A DNA stretch of 64,000 nucleotides from positions 62,001-126,000 of the forward strand of contig NZ_JAZHLI010000007.1 in NCBI RefSeq assembly GCF_036549475.1, read 5' to 3'. Origin of the DNA: Aurantimonas sp036549475 (GTDB lineage: Bacteria > Pseudomonadota > Alphaproteobacteria > Rhizobiales > Rhizobiaceae). Numbering within the stretch: the stretch's first letter is position 1; each line of letters starts with the position of its first letter. Below, piece after piece: positions 36,924 to 45,529 of the stretch. The translations under genes were made by a program, and so were the position numbers. Under the pieces are notes generated by a model. That model was not told where the DNA came from. It ran no database searches and was given only the letters and a program-made list of their open reading frames with translations.

Positions 36924-38585
36924 GTGCATATGCTCACATTTATTGTCCGCTCTCAAACACGCAAGCAGCCCGTGAATCACAAGAGTTTTGCGTCCCGCCG
37001 TACCGCGCTGAAGGCCGGGGTGACCCTCACCCTCGCCGCGCTTCTTCCCCGTCCGGGCTTCGCCCAGCAGACGGATGCTCCGCCACCCGCACAGCCGCCG
37101 GCCACAGTCGGCGCCCCCGACGCACCCTTCGGCTTCGAGGAACTCGCCGCGCGCATGCAGCAGCGCGCACAGGAAGACTATGCCGCGCCGGCCAACGAGC
37201 TGCCGCAGGAAATTCTCGATCTCAGTTACGACGAGCACCGGGCGATCCGCTTCCGGCCGGACCATGCCCTGTGGCGCGCCGAGCCGGTCGAGTTCCATCT
37301 GCAGGCCTTCTATCCCGGCTGGGTCTTCAAGGAGACCACGAAGGTCTTCGTGGGTCAGAACGGCGTCTACAGCCGGCATGATTTCGCGCCGTCCGACTTC
37401 GAATATCGCCCGCCGCTGGACCCGACCCAATTCCAGGATATCGCCCTCGACGGCGTGGCCGGTTTCCGGATCCACGCGCCGATCGAACGGCCGGACTATT
37501 TCGACGAACTGGTGACGTTCCTGGGCGCCAGCTATTTCCGCGCGCTCGGCACGGGCACGCGCTACGGCCTTTCCGCCCGTGGCCTGGCGATCAACACCGC
37601 CACCAGCGACACCGAGGAATTTCCGCGTTTCAGTGCCTTCTACATCGAAGCGCCGAAGCCGGGCGACGACCGCATCCGGCTGATGGCCGAACTGGACAGC
37701 GCCAGCCTGACCGGCGCCTATTCCTTCGTCATCGCGCCCGGCCCGCAGACCCGGATCGACGTGACGTCGCGGCTGTTCTTCCGCACCGACGTCAACCGCC
37801 TTGGCATCGCGCCACTCACCTCGATGTACACGTTCGGCGAAAACGACCGCTTCGGCCGGGACGATTTCCGTCCCGAGGTCCATGACAGTGACGGGCTGTC
37901 CATCCAGCGCGCCGACGGCGAGACGCTGTGGCGACCGCTGAAGAACCCCGAAAACCTGGCCATGTCCTATTTCCAGGAGACCAGCCCGCGCGGCTTCGGC
38001 CTCCTGCAGCGCGATCGCGATTTCTCCCATTACGAAGACATCGAGGCCCGCTACGAACTCCGCCCCTCTTTGATGATCGAGCCCCTGGGCGACTGGGGCA
38101 ACGGTGTGGTGGAACTCGTCGAGATCCCGACGGACTCGGAAGCCAACGACAATATCGTCGCCTTCTGGGTTCCCGAGGCCCGCGCGGAAGCCGGTGGCTC
38201 GATGGAGTTCAGCTACCGCATGCATTGGGGGCTGGATGTCGAGGAGCCGGACAACCGGGCCAGGGTGACCGGAACCTTCATCGGCGTGGGTGGCAACGCT
38301 GCCGATGCCGACGCCGATATCTCGACCCATCGCATCGCCATCAATTTCGAGGGCGGCAGCATCGCCAGGCTGCCCGCCGACGCCCAGCTCGAGCCCCTGA
38401 TCGACGTGCCGGACAATACAAGGCTCGTGCACACGGGAATCGCGCGGCTGCCGAATGGCGGCTGGCGCGTTGCGTTGGAACTGGAGATGACTGATTCACA
38501 GCCCGCTGAACTTCGCGTGAAACTTTCTATGCTGCAGCGCATTGTCAGTGAAACATGGCTCTATCAGTGGACGAACAGGACATGA
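36924..38585 (+). CDS. opgG: Periplasmic glucan biosynthesis protein OpgG/MdoG
   Basis: Up to 553 residues. A twin-arginine signal, ASRRTALKAGVTLTLAALL, suggests Tat export. The body is the MdoG beta-sandwich family (AFYPGWVF, GVYSRHDF, MSYFQETSPRGFGL, a C-terminal Ig-like part). OpgG acts with OpgH in making osmoregulated periplasmic glucans. The start could be ATG 36924 or GTG 36972, and the latter puts the twin arginines nearer the N-terminus. It is the first gene of opgG-small ORF-opgH-opgC, and its stop overlaps the next start (ATGA). Confidence 0.92.
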   Translation: MHMLTFIVRSQTRKQPVNHKSFASRRTALKAGVTLTLAALLPRPGFAQQTDAPPPAQPPATVGAPDAPFGFEELAARMQQRAQEDYAAPANELPQEILDLSYDEHRAIRFRPDHALWRAEPVEFHLQAFYPGWVFKETTKVFVGQNGVYSRHDFAPSDFEYRPPLDPTQFQDIALDGVAGFRIHAPIERPDYFDELVTFLGASYFRALGTGTRYGLSARGLAINTATSDTEEFPRFSAFYIEAPKPGDDRIRLMAELDSASLTGAYSFVIAPGPQTRIDVTSRLFFRTDVNRLGIAPLTSMYTFGENDRFGRDDFRPEVHDSDGLSIQRADGETLWRPLKNPENLAMSYFQETSPRGFGLLQRDRDFSHYEDIEARYELRPSLMIEPLGDWGNGVVELVEIPTDSEANDNIVAFWVPEARAEAGGSMEFSYRMHWGLDVEEPDNRARVTGTFIGVGGNAADADADISTHRIAINFEGGSIARLPADAQLEPLIDVPDNTRLVHTGIARLPNGGWRVALELEMTDSQPAELRVKLSMLQRIVSETWLYQWTNRT

Positions 38586-38899
38586 CCGTTTTCGCAACGG
38601 AAGACCGCTTCTGCATGCAGGAGACCAACGCCGGCAGGTTGATCGGACGCGCCGATCTGGGCGACGAGGTGATCCTCGATGCCGTAAGGGCACGCCTGGC
38701 ATCGACCGGACGCAATGGCGACGCAGAACGTCTGATTTCCGCCGCCATGGATGGCGACGAGACATCGCTGGCCTTCGTTCGGACGGTGGCCGTGCCGCCG
38801 CCCGTGGCCCGGCTGACCATGCCGATTCAGCAGCTGACCGCCCGGCGCATCCGGCTTCCGAGCATCTCGTTCGGCCGTCTGTCCGCCGACCGCAACTGA
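38582..38899 (+). CDS. Unrecognised 105-residue protein in the opg operon
   Basis: ATG 38582 overlaps the opgG stop by 4 bp (ATGA). AGGA lies almost against the ATG. The alternative ATG 38555 would overlap opgG by 31 nt. The protein is soluble, with no signal or membrane segment: an acidic N-terminal half (DLGDEVILDAVRARLA) and a basic C-terminal half with RRIRLPSISFGR. I do not recognise the family. Its position between opgG and opgH suggests a link to glucan synthesis or its control, which is inference. Confidence 0.7.
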   Translation: MTVFATEDRFCMQETNAGRLIGRADLGDEVILDAVRARLASTGRNGDAERLISAAMDGDETSLAFVRTVAVPPPVARLTMPIQQLTARRIRLPSISFGRLSADRN

Positions 38900-38966
38900 C
38901 ACCGGCTTCGGCATCGGGCCTCATGCAGGCCCGTGCCCGAGCACGATCTGACCGACGGACACCGCG

Positions 38967-40858
38967 TTGATCACGGCCAAGCGCCTTCTCTTTGCCCTGG
39001 CCTCCGTCGTGCTCGCCGCGATTGCGGCCTCGCTGTTCTTCATCGTTGTGACGGTGAATGGCGTCACCTATCTGCACATTGCCCAGATCAGCCTGCTGGT
39101 CCTGTGCTGCCTGTGGCTCGCCTGGGGCTTCAACATGGCGCTGGCGGGTATCATGTCGTCCGGCGCGCCGCCGCGCCGCAGGGCGCTTCCCGGGCATGTC
39201 AGCCGCACCGCCATTCTTGTGCCCGTCTACAACGAGGACGCCCAGGCCGTGCTGGCGCGCGTCGGCGCCATGTATGAGGGCCTTCGCAGCCTCGGCCGGC
39301 TTCAGGACTTCGACTTCCACGTCCTCAGCGACTCCACGCGGGCCGAAAACGTCGCCGCCGAACGCCGCTTCATAGACGCGCTGCTGGCCGAGCTCGGCGC
39401 GGCCGGACGCCTCTACTACCGGAACCGCGAAAAGAACGTCGGCCGCAAGGCCGGCAACATTGCCGATTTCGTCACCACAAGCGGCGGTGCCTACGACTAC
39501 ATGCTGGTGCTCGACGCCGACAGCCTAATGCGGCCCGAGACCATGGTGGAGATGGTCGCACGAATGGACGGCGACCCGGAACTCGGCCTGTTGCAGACGC
39601 AGCCGCTGATCATCGGCCGGCGCACCTTGTTCGGGCGTGCGCTGCAGTTTTCCGCCGCGCTCTTCTCGCCTGTCTTCTCGCGCGGCATCGCGGCCCTGCA
39701 GGGCCGCGAGGGACCGTTCTGGGGCCACAATGCCATCATCCGCATCCGGGCCTTCGCCGCTTCGTGCGGGCTGCCGGATCTCGGGGGCCGGCCGCCCTTC
39801 GGCGGCCATATCCTCAGCCACGATTCCGTCGAAGCCGCGCTCCTGTCGCGAGCCGGCTACAAGGTGCAGGTNCGGATCTCGGGGGCCGGCCGCCCTTCGG
39901 CGGCCATATCCTCAGCCACGATTCCGTCGAAGCCGCGCTCCTGTCGCGAGCCGGCTACAAGGTGCAGGTCGATCCCGACCTGGAGGGCTCCTACGAGGAA
40001 GCTCCGGCCAACATCCTCGAATACGCCAAGCGCGACCGCCGCTGGTGCCAGGGCAATCTCCAGCACGGCAAGCTCATTGCCGCGCCCGGCATGAAGCTGT
40101 GGAGCCGGGTGTCGCTGGCGAGCGGGATCATGGCCTATGCGGCCTCGCCGATCTGGCTGATGTTCCTGATCGTCAGCCTGCTCGACCCGATCCTGGCGCC
40201 CGAGCCGAACTATTTTCCCGCCGATTCGCTGTTTCCGGTGTTTCCGCGGCCCGAAACCGGCAAGGCCCTGCTGCTCCTCTTCGGTATCTTCGTCCTGCTC
40301 CTGCTCCCGAAGACGCTGATTGCCGTCGGCAGCGCGTTCACCGCCCGCCGCAGGCGCTTCGGCGGCACATTCGCCGTGCTCGCCGGTGCGACCGCGGAGC
40401 TGGTGATGACCAGCATCCTCGCGCCGGTGATGATGATGTTCCAGTCGAAAGCGGTGGCCGAAATCCTGATCGGCGCCGATGCCGGCTGGCCCTCCACCGA
40501 GCGCGCCGACGGCAGCCTGCCCCTCGACGCGGCCTTCAAGGCCAGCTGGTGGATGGTACTGGCCGGCGGCATCGTGCTTTTTGCCACCATCAACTATGCG
40601 CCGGATCTGGTCCTGTGGACGCTGCCCATCGCGCTGCCGCTGGTGGCGGCACCCTTCCTGATCAGTGCCACGGGCAATCCCGCGCTGGGCGACTGGGCGC
40701 GCCGGCTGCGCCTGTTCGAGACGCCGTTCGAGGCCGATCCGGAACCCGTGATCCGCAGCTATGCCCTCTGGCATGAGCGGCTGTCAGGGCTGGTCGGCAC
40801 CGGGGACCTTGAGAAAGCCACAGTCCCGGTGGCACCCGTGCTACCCGATCCCGCATGA
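38967..40858 (+). CDS. opgH: Glucan glucosyltransferase OpgH/MdoH, frame broken at an assembly join
   Basis: Membrane glycosyltransferase family 2 enzyme that polymerises UDP-glucose into periplasmic glucan. Motifs are LDADS (DxD-like), FWGHNAIIR and RRWCQGN, with C-terminal membrane segments. As written the frame breaks at 39872, where one N sits between two identical 97-bp copies. Deleting 98 nt gives 1794 nt, an exact 597-codon gene that rejoins both halves, so the native gene is probably intact. The start appears to be TTG 38967 (ITAKRLLFALASVVL), since no ATG lies near. Confidence 0.88.
39775..39871 (+). repeat. 97-bp direct repeat, copy 1, at the opgH N
   Basis: This stretch is identical over all 97 bases to 39873-39969. 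Only the single N at 39872 separates the two copies. It reads as the uncollapsed end of one contig. Confidence 0.97.
39872..39872. other. Single undetermined base marking a contig join
   Basis: The only N in the window. With the flanking identical 97-bp repeats it indicates a scaffold join where the overlap was not merged. Confidence 0.93.
39873..39969 (+). repeat. 97-bp direct repeat, copy 2
   Basis: The second, identical copy. The correct opgH frame continues from here into VDPDLEGSYEEAP. Confidence 0.97.
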
Positions 40859-40874
40859 GGCCGCCCCACAGACG

Positions 40875-42086
40875 ATGACCACTGTCACGAGTATTGCCCC
40901 CAAGTCCACCCGCGATCACCGGGTCGACTTCTGGCGCGGCATCGCCCTGGCGATGATCTTCGTCAATCACATTCCCGGCAATTTCTGGGAGAACTTCACC
41001 TCCCGCAATTTCGGCTTCTCCGATGCCGCGGAATTGTTCGTATTTCTCGCGGGCTTTGCGTCCGCTTACGCCTATGCACCGCTCTTCATGGCGGGCGAGC
41101 GGCTGGTGGCGACGCTAAAGGCCTGGCGGCGTGCCGGCGTTCTCTATCTCGTCCACATCACCCTGACGGTGGCAGCGATCGCCATCTTCTCCTGGGCTGC
41201 GCTGACACTCGGCTACGGCGACATGATGCGTACGATCGGGCTGCAATCGTTCATCACCATGCCGCTGGAAACCATGATCGGCGTCGCCGGCCTCGGGCAC
41301 CAGCTCGGCTATGTGAACATCCTGCCGATGTATTGCGTGCTGCTCCTGATGCTGCCGCTTCACATCGCGCTGGCGCAGATCAGCCGGGGCGTCATGCTTG
41401 CCGGCGCCGTGCTGATGTGGGTCGTGGCCTATGTCTGGGCGATCGACGTGCCCGCCTTCCCGCTGCCCGGCGGCTGGTTCTTCAACCCCTTCTCCTGGCA
41501 GCTGATCTTCGCCGTCGGGCTCTATTGCGGCCTGACCCGCCGCCAGAACGGCGTGGCTGCGCCGTACCGGCCATGGCTCTACGCGCTGGCGCTGGCCTAC
41601 GCGCTGCTGGCTTTCCTGACCATCCGCTTCGGCCTTTGGTGGATCTGGGGGCAGAGCCCGCTGCCGGTGCTGATCACCGGCTTCGACAAGACCTATGTGA
41701 GCCTCACCCGGCTCCTGCACGTCATGGCGATCTGCTATCTCTTCGCCAATGCCGCCGCGACCTCGCCCTTCGCCAACATCTCACGCGACAACATCTTTGC
41801 CATGCTCGGCCGGCATTCCCTGCCGGTCTTCGCGGTCGGCACGGTGCTGTCTCTGTTCGGCCAGGTGATCAAGCACGGTGACGAACCTTCGATCTGGTTC
41901 GACACGCCGATGATCCTGGTCGGCCTCACGATCCTGTTCGCGCTGGCGCGCTACCTCGACTGGTGGCGCAAGGCGGCGAAGGTCACGGTCGGCGGTACCG
42001 GTCCGGTCGCGGCGGGCGCACGGGGCGCGATCGCCACGCCGGACGCGGCGCCACCGCCGATCCTCAAGGTCCGGCGCCCTGCCTGA
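40875..42086 (+). CDS. opgC: OpgC-type glucan succinyltransferase / membrane acyltransferase
   Basis: 403 residues with about ten hydrophobic segments, beginning DFWRGIALAMIFVNHIPGNF and SDAAELFVFLAGF, which is the OpgC family. It adds succinyl groups to periplasmic glucans in Rhodobacter-type bacteria, giving them charge. It lies 16 nt after opgH. The C-terminal 40 residues are Gly/Ala/Pro rich and probably disordered. Confidence 0.9.
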   Translation: MTTVTSIAPKSTRDHRVDFWRGIALAMIFVNHIPGNFWENFTSRNFGFSDAAELFVFLAGFASAYAYAPLFMAGERLVATLKAWRRAGVLYLVHITLTVAAIAIFSWAALTLGYGDMMRTIGLQSFITMPLETMIGVAGLGHQLGYVNILPMYCVLLLMLPLHIALAQISRGVMLAGAVLMWVVAYVWAIDVPAFPLPGGWFFNPFSWQLIFAVGLYCGLTRRQNGVAAPYRPWLYALALAYALLAFLTIRFGLWWIWGQSPLPVLITGFDKTYVSLTRLLHVMAICYLFANAAATSPFANISRDNIFAMLGRHSLPVFAVGTVLSLFGQVIKHGDEPSIWFDTPMILVGLTILFALARYLDWWRKAAKVTVGGTGPVAAGARGAIATPDAAPPPILKVRRPA

Positions 42087-42108
42087 CCGGACCTGCGGGA
42101 CAAGCAAT

Positions 42109-42133
42109 AACGGGCGCCGCTGGCACCCGTTTT
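42109..42133 (+). terminator. Rho-independent terminator after opgC
   Basis: AACGGG (42109-42114) pairs with CCCGTT (42126-42131), and GCC pairs with GGC inside across a single mismatch. TT follows within TTTT. It lies between convergent opgC and mmsA. Confidence 0.8.
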
Positions 42134-42158
42134 CTGTTCGGTTCGTCGTGCCTGGGTC

Positions 42159-43658
42159 CTATCGCATGACCGGCATGGAGAACTCGGCACCATCCTTGAT
42201 GCCCGAGGGCCAGCGGCTCGTGACCGTCTTGGTGCGGGTGTAGAAGCGGAAGGCGTCGGGGCCGTGCTGGTTCAGGTCACCGAAGCCCGAGGCCTTCCAA
42301 CCGCCGAAGGTGTAGTAGGCCAGCGGGACCGGGATCGGCACGTTGACGCCGACCATGCCGATGTTGATGCGGCTGGCGAAGTCGCGGGCCGCATCGCCGT
42401 CGCGGGTGTAGATCGAGACGCCGTTGCCGTATTCATGGCTCATCGGCAGGTCGATCGCCTCCTCGTAGTCCTTGGCCCGCACCACCGACAGGACCGGACC
42501 GAAGATCTCGGTCTTGTAGATGTCCATGTCCTTGGTGACGTCGTCGAACAGGCAGGCGCCGACGAAGAAGCCGTTCTCGTAGCCCTGCATCTTGAAGCCG
42601 CGGCCGTCGACGACGAGCTTGGCGCCCTCCTCGACACCCCGGTCGATCATGCCGAGCACCCGCTTCTGCGCCTCGCCGGTCACCAGCGGTCCCATGTCGA
42701 CGTCGTCCCCGGCGGTATAGGGCGCGATCTTCAGCGCCTCGACCCGCGGGATCAGCTTCTCCATCAGGCGATTGGCGGTCTCCTTGCCGACCGGCACGGC
42801 CACCGACACGGCCATGCAGCGCTCGCCCGCCGCGCCGTAGCCGGCGCCGATCAGAGCGTCCGCCGCCTTGTCGATGTCGGCATCCGGCATGATGATCATG
42901 TGGTTCTTGGCGCCGCCGAAGCACTGAACGCGCTTGCCGTTGGCGCAGCCACGCGAATAGATGTACTGGGCGATCGGCGTCGATCCCACGAAGCCGATGG
43001 CTTGGATGTCCGGATCGTCGAGGATCGCGTCGACCACGCCCTTGTCGCCGTTGACGACGTTGAGGATGCCCTCGGGCAGACCCGCCTCGACCATCAGTTC
43101 CGCCAGCATGATCGGCACCGACGGATCGCGCTCCGACGGCTTCAGGATGAAGGCGTTGCCGCAGGCGATCGCCGGCGCGAACTTCCACATCGGGATCATC
43201 GCCGGGAAGTTGAACGGCGTGATGCCGGCGACGACGCCGAGCGCCTGGCGGATCGAGTAGAGGTCGATGCCCGGGCCGGCGCCTTCCGAGAACTCGCCCT
43301 TCAGGAGATGCGGCGCGCCGATGCAGAACTCGACGACCTCGAGGCCGCGCTGCACGTCACCCTTGGCATCGGGAATGGTCTTGCCGTGCTCGCGCGACAG
43401 CGCCTCGGCCAGCTTGTCCATGTCGCGGTTCAGAAGCTCGACGAACTTCATCATCACCCGGGCCCGGCGCTGGGGATTGGTCGCCGCCCAGGCCGGCTGG
43501 GCCGCCTTTGCGTTTTCCACCGCGGCGCGCAGTTCCGCCGCGCTCGCCAGCGCCACCTGGGCCTGGACTTCTCCGGTGGCCGGATTGAAGACGTCGGCCG
43601 TGCGGCCGCTCGTGCCGGCGACGCGCTTGCCGCCGATGTAATGTCCGATCTGTTCCAT
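42159..43658 (-). CDS. mmsA: CoA-acylating methylmalonate-semialdehyde dehydrogenase
   Basis: 499-residue aldehyde dehydrogenase with nucleophile Cys281 (AAGERCMAVS), ITPFNFPAMIPMW, and the GYENGFFVG region of the MmsA subgroup. It converts methylmalonate or malonate semialdehyde to propionyl- or acetyl-CoA in valine and inositol degradation. A strong GGAGGAAACCGG precedes ATG 43658. A LysR gene is divergent from it. Confidence 0.94.
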   Translation of the reverse strand: MEQIGHYIGGKRVAGTSGRTADVFNPATGEVQAQVALASAAELRAAVENAKAAQPAWAATNPQRRARVMMKFVELLNRDMDKLAEALSREHGKTIPDAKGDVQRGLEVVEFCIGAPHLLKGEFSEGAGPGIDLYSIRQALGVVAGITPFNFPAMIPMWKFAPAIACGNAFILKPSERDPSVPIMLAELMVEAGLPEGILNVVNGDKGVVDAILDDPDIQAIGFVGSTPIAQYIYSRGCANGKRVQCFGGAKNHMIIMPDADIDKAADALIGAGYGAAGERCMAVSVAVPVGKETANRLMEKLIPRVEALKIAPYTAGDDVDMGPLVTGEAQKRVLGMIDRGVEEGAKLVVDGRGFKMQGYENGFFVGACLFDDVTKDMDIYKTEIFGPVLSVVRAKDYEEAIDLPMSHEYGNGVSIYTRDGDAARDFASRINIGMVGVNVPIPVPLAYYTFGGWKASGFGDLNQHGPDAFRFYTRTKTVTSRWPSGIKDGAEFSMPVMR

Positions 43659-43727
43659 CCGGTTTCCTCCTGTTGCGGTTGTTGCCGACTGTCTTCGCGC
43701 AGGCGACCGCAAAAGCCAATCCTTCGC

Positions 43728-43748
43728 TTTGCGCATCCGTTGTGCGAA
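43728..43748. promoter_or_regulatory. Possible LysR operator between mmsA and its regulator
   Basis: Imperfect inverted repeat TTTGCGCA, 5-nt spacer, TGTGCGAA (6 of 8 positions symmetric). It includes a T-N11-A arrangement and lies in the divergent spacer. Confidence 0.35.
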
Positions 43749-43776
43749 CATCGACATCTTTGCGGGGAATGAGGGC

Positions 43777-44673
43777 TTGCAGGACGTGAACTGGGACGAT
43801 GTCAGGCTGTTCCTCGCGGTTGCCCGCGCCGGCCAGATCCTCGCTGCCGCCCGGCGGCTGGAACTCAACCACGCGACGGTCGGCCGGCGGATCACCGCGC
43901 TGGAGACGGCGCTGGGCGCGCGGCTTCTCGACCGCCGCCCCAATGGCTGCGAGCTCACGCCGACGGGGCGGGACTTTCTCGAACAGGCCGAGCGGATGGA
44001 AGCCGCCATGCTGGCGGCGCGCGCCGATCTCGGCGCGACCGACGTGGCGCTGTCGGGCACGGTGCGCGTCGGTGCGCCCGACGGCTTCGGCACGGCGTTC
44101 CTGGCGCCCCGGCTCTGGCGCCTGACCGAACGCAATCCCGACCTCACCGTGCAACTCGTGCCGGTGCCGCGGGCGTTCTCGATCTCGCGCCGCGAGGCCG
44201 ACATCGCGATCACCGTCGCCCGGCCCGAGGCGGGCCGGCTCGTTGCGGGCAAGCTCACCGACTATGCGCTGGGGCTCTATGCCTCACGCGCCTATGTCGG
44301 CGAACACGGCGCCCCCGCCTCCGCCGCCGAACTCGGCCAGCACCGGCTGGTCGGCGCGGTGGAGGATCTCCTCTACAGCCCGAAACTCGCCTACCACGCG
44401 GACATCGTCGCGCACTGGCCGGCGCGCTACGAGGTGTCGAGCGCGCTGGGCCAGACCGAGGCCGTGTGTGCCGGCGCCGGCATCGGCATCCTCCATGGCT
44501 TCATGGCGGCCGATCGCCCGCAACTCGTGCGCATCCTGCCGGACGAGACGATCCACCGGAGCTACTGGCTGGTCTATCACGAGAGCGTCCGGGACATCCG
44601 GCGGATCGCCGCCGTCGCCGACTTCATCCGCGATTGCGTGGCCGCCGATCGCGCGGTCTTTTCCGCCGGCTGA
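43777..44673 (+). CDS. LysR-family regulator divergent from mmsA
   Basis: About 298 residues: a winged helix (NWDDVRLFLAVARAGQILAAARRLELNHATVGRRITALE) and a LysR substrate domain. Starts near NWDDVRLF are TTG 43777 or GTG 43786, and I used TTG with GGGGAA upstream. LysR genes commonly control the gene they diverge from, so mmsA is the probable target. Confidence 0.88.
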   Translation: MQDVNWDDVRLFLAVARAGQILAAARRLELNHATVGRRITALETALGARLLDRRPNGCELTPTGRDFLEQAERMEAAMLAARADLGATDVALSGTVRVGAPDGFGTAFLAPRLWRLTERNPDLTVQLVPVPRAFSISRREADIAITVARPEAGRLVAGKLTDYALGLYASRAYVGEHGAPASAAELGQHRLVGAVEDLLYSPKLAYHADIVAHWPARYEVSSALGQTEAVCAGAGIGILHGFMAADRPQLVRILPDETIHRSYWLVYHESVRDIRRIAAVADFIRDCVAADRAVFSAG

Positions 44674-44775
44674 CAGGGCACGCGGCGACGCCGCGGTCGA
44701 TGCGGGGGATCGGGTTTATGTGCACGGCGACCCGCGGACGAACCGTCCGGGTCATCCAGCCTTTCGGGCGGGCAC

Positions 44776-44789
44776 TTGATCGCCGTCAA
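44776..44789 (+). promoter_or_regulatory. FNR/FixK-type box upstream of the universal stress gene
   Basis: TTGATCGCCGTCAA matches the TTGAT-N4-ATCAA consensus at 9 of 10 fixed positions. Its centre is about 65 nt before the usp ATG. A -10-like CATATC at 44813-44818 lies where a class II FNR promoter would need it. Confidence 0.7.
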
Positions 44790-44847
44790 TCCTCCGCACG
44801 CCGCTTCGTGCGCATATCGACGGGAGTCGGACACGAAGGAGACCGCC

Positions 44848-45261
44848 ATGTACAGCAAGATCATGATTCCCGTCGACCTGGCGCATGCCGACAAGCTCGA
44901 CAAGGCGCTGAAGACGGCTGCCGGCCTAGCCAGTCTCTACAACATTCCGGTGCATTACGTTGGGGTCACCGGCAACACCCCGTCGGGTGTCGCCCACACG
45001 CCAGAGGAATATGCCGGCAAGCTGCAGGCCTTCGCGTCGGGGCAGGCCCGCGACCATGGCGTCGAGCAGACGGCGCAGACCTATGTCCGCCACGACCCGA
45101 GCGTCGAGCTCGGCCGGACCCTGCTCGACGCCATCGACGAATGCGGTGCCGATCTCGTGGTGATGGCATCCCATGTGCCGGGCCTGCCGGACCATCTGTT
45201 TTCGTCTCATGCCGGGCATCTGGTGTCCCACGCCTCCGCCTCGGTCTTCGTGGTGCGCTAG
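44848..45261 (+). CDS. Universal stress protein (UspA family)
   Basis: 137 residues with MYSKIMIPVDL at the N-terminus, LVVMASHVPG, and a C-terminal VSHASASVFVVR strand. The ATP-binding G-2x-G-9x-G(S/T) loop is incomplete (HVPGLPDHLFSSHAGHLVS), so ATP binding is uncertain. A very strong GAAGGAG precedes ATG 44848. An FNR-type box upstream suggests low-oxygen control, common for Usp genes. Confidence 0.9.
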   Translation: MYSKIMIPVDLAHADKLDKALKTAAGLASLYNIPVHYVGVTGNTPSGVAHTPEEYAGKLQAFASGQARDHGVEQTAQTYVRHDPSVELGRTLLDAIDECGADLVVMASHVPGLPDHLFSSHAGHLVSHASASVFVVR

Positions 45262-45529
45262 GAGGTCCGGAAGGGCGCCGGATCGGGCGTCCTTCCGCCA
45301 TGATGCATTCACACCCGCGATCACCCTGAAACAGCCTGCAGCGCCAACCCGCTAGTGCGCGCCTGGTCTTTCGCTTCCCGCCGCCTGCCCTGCAACCGAA
45401 GATCAACCAATCATCCCGGACGGTTTCACTCTTCCTTCATGGGCGCCCGGGCAGAGTTCGCCGACCTCGTTTCAGTGTTCGGATCGATCCGGCGCTTCGG
45501 CAGGCCGGATATCGGCACCAGGGATTTCG

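Noticed and set aside
38967..40094. opgH as a pseudogene or as two separate genes
   Set aside because: The break coincides with an N and an exact 97-bp duplication, and deleting 98 nt restores the frame exactly.
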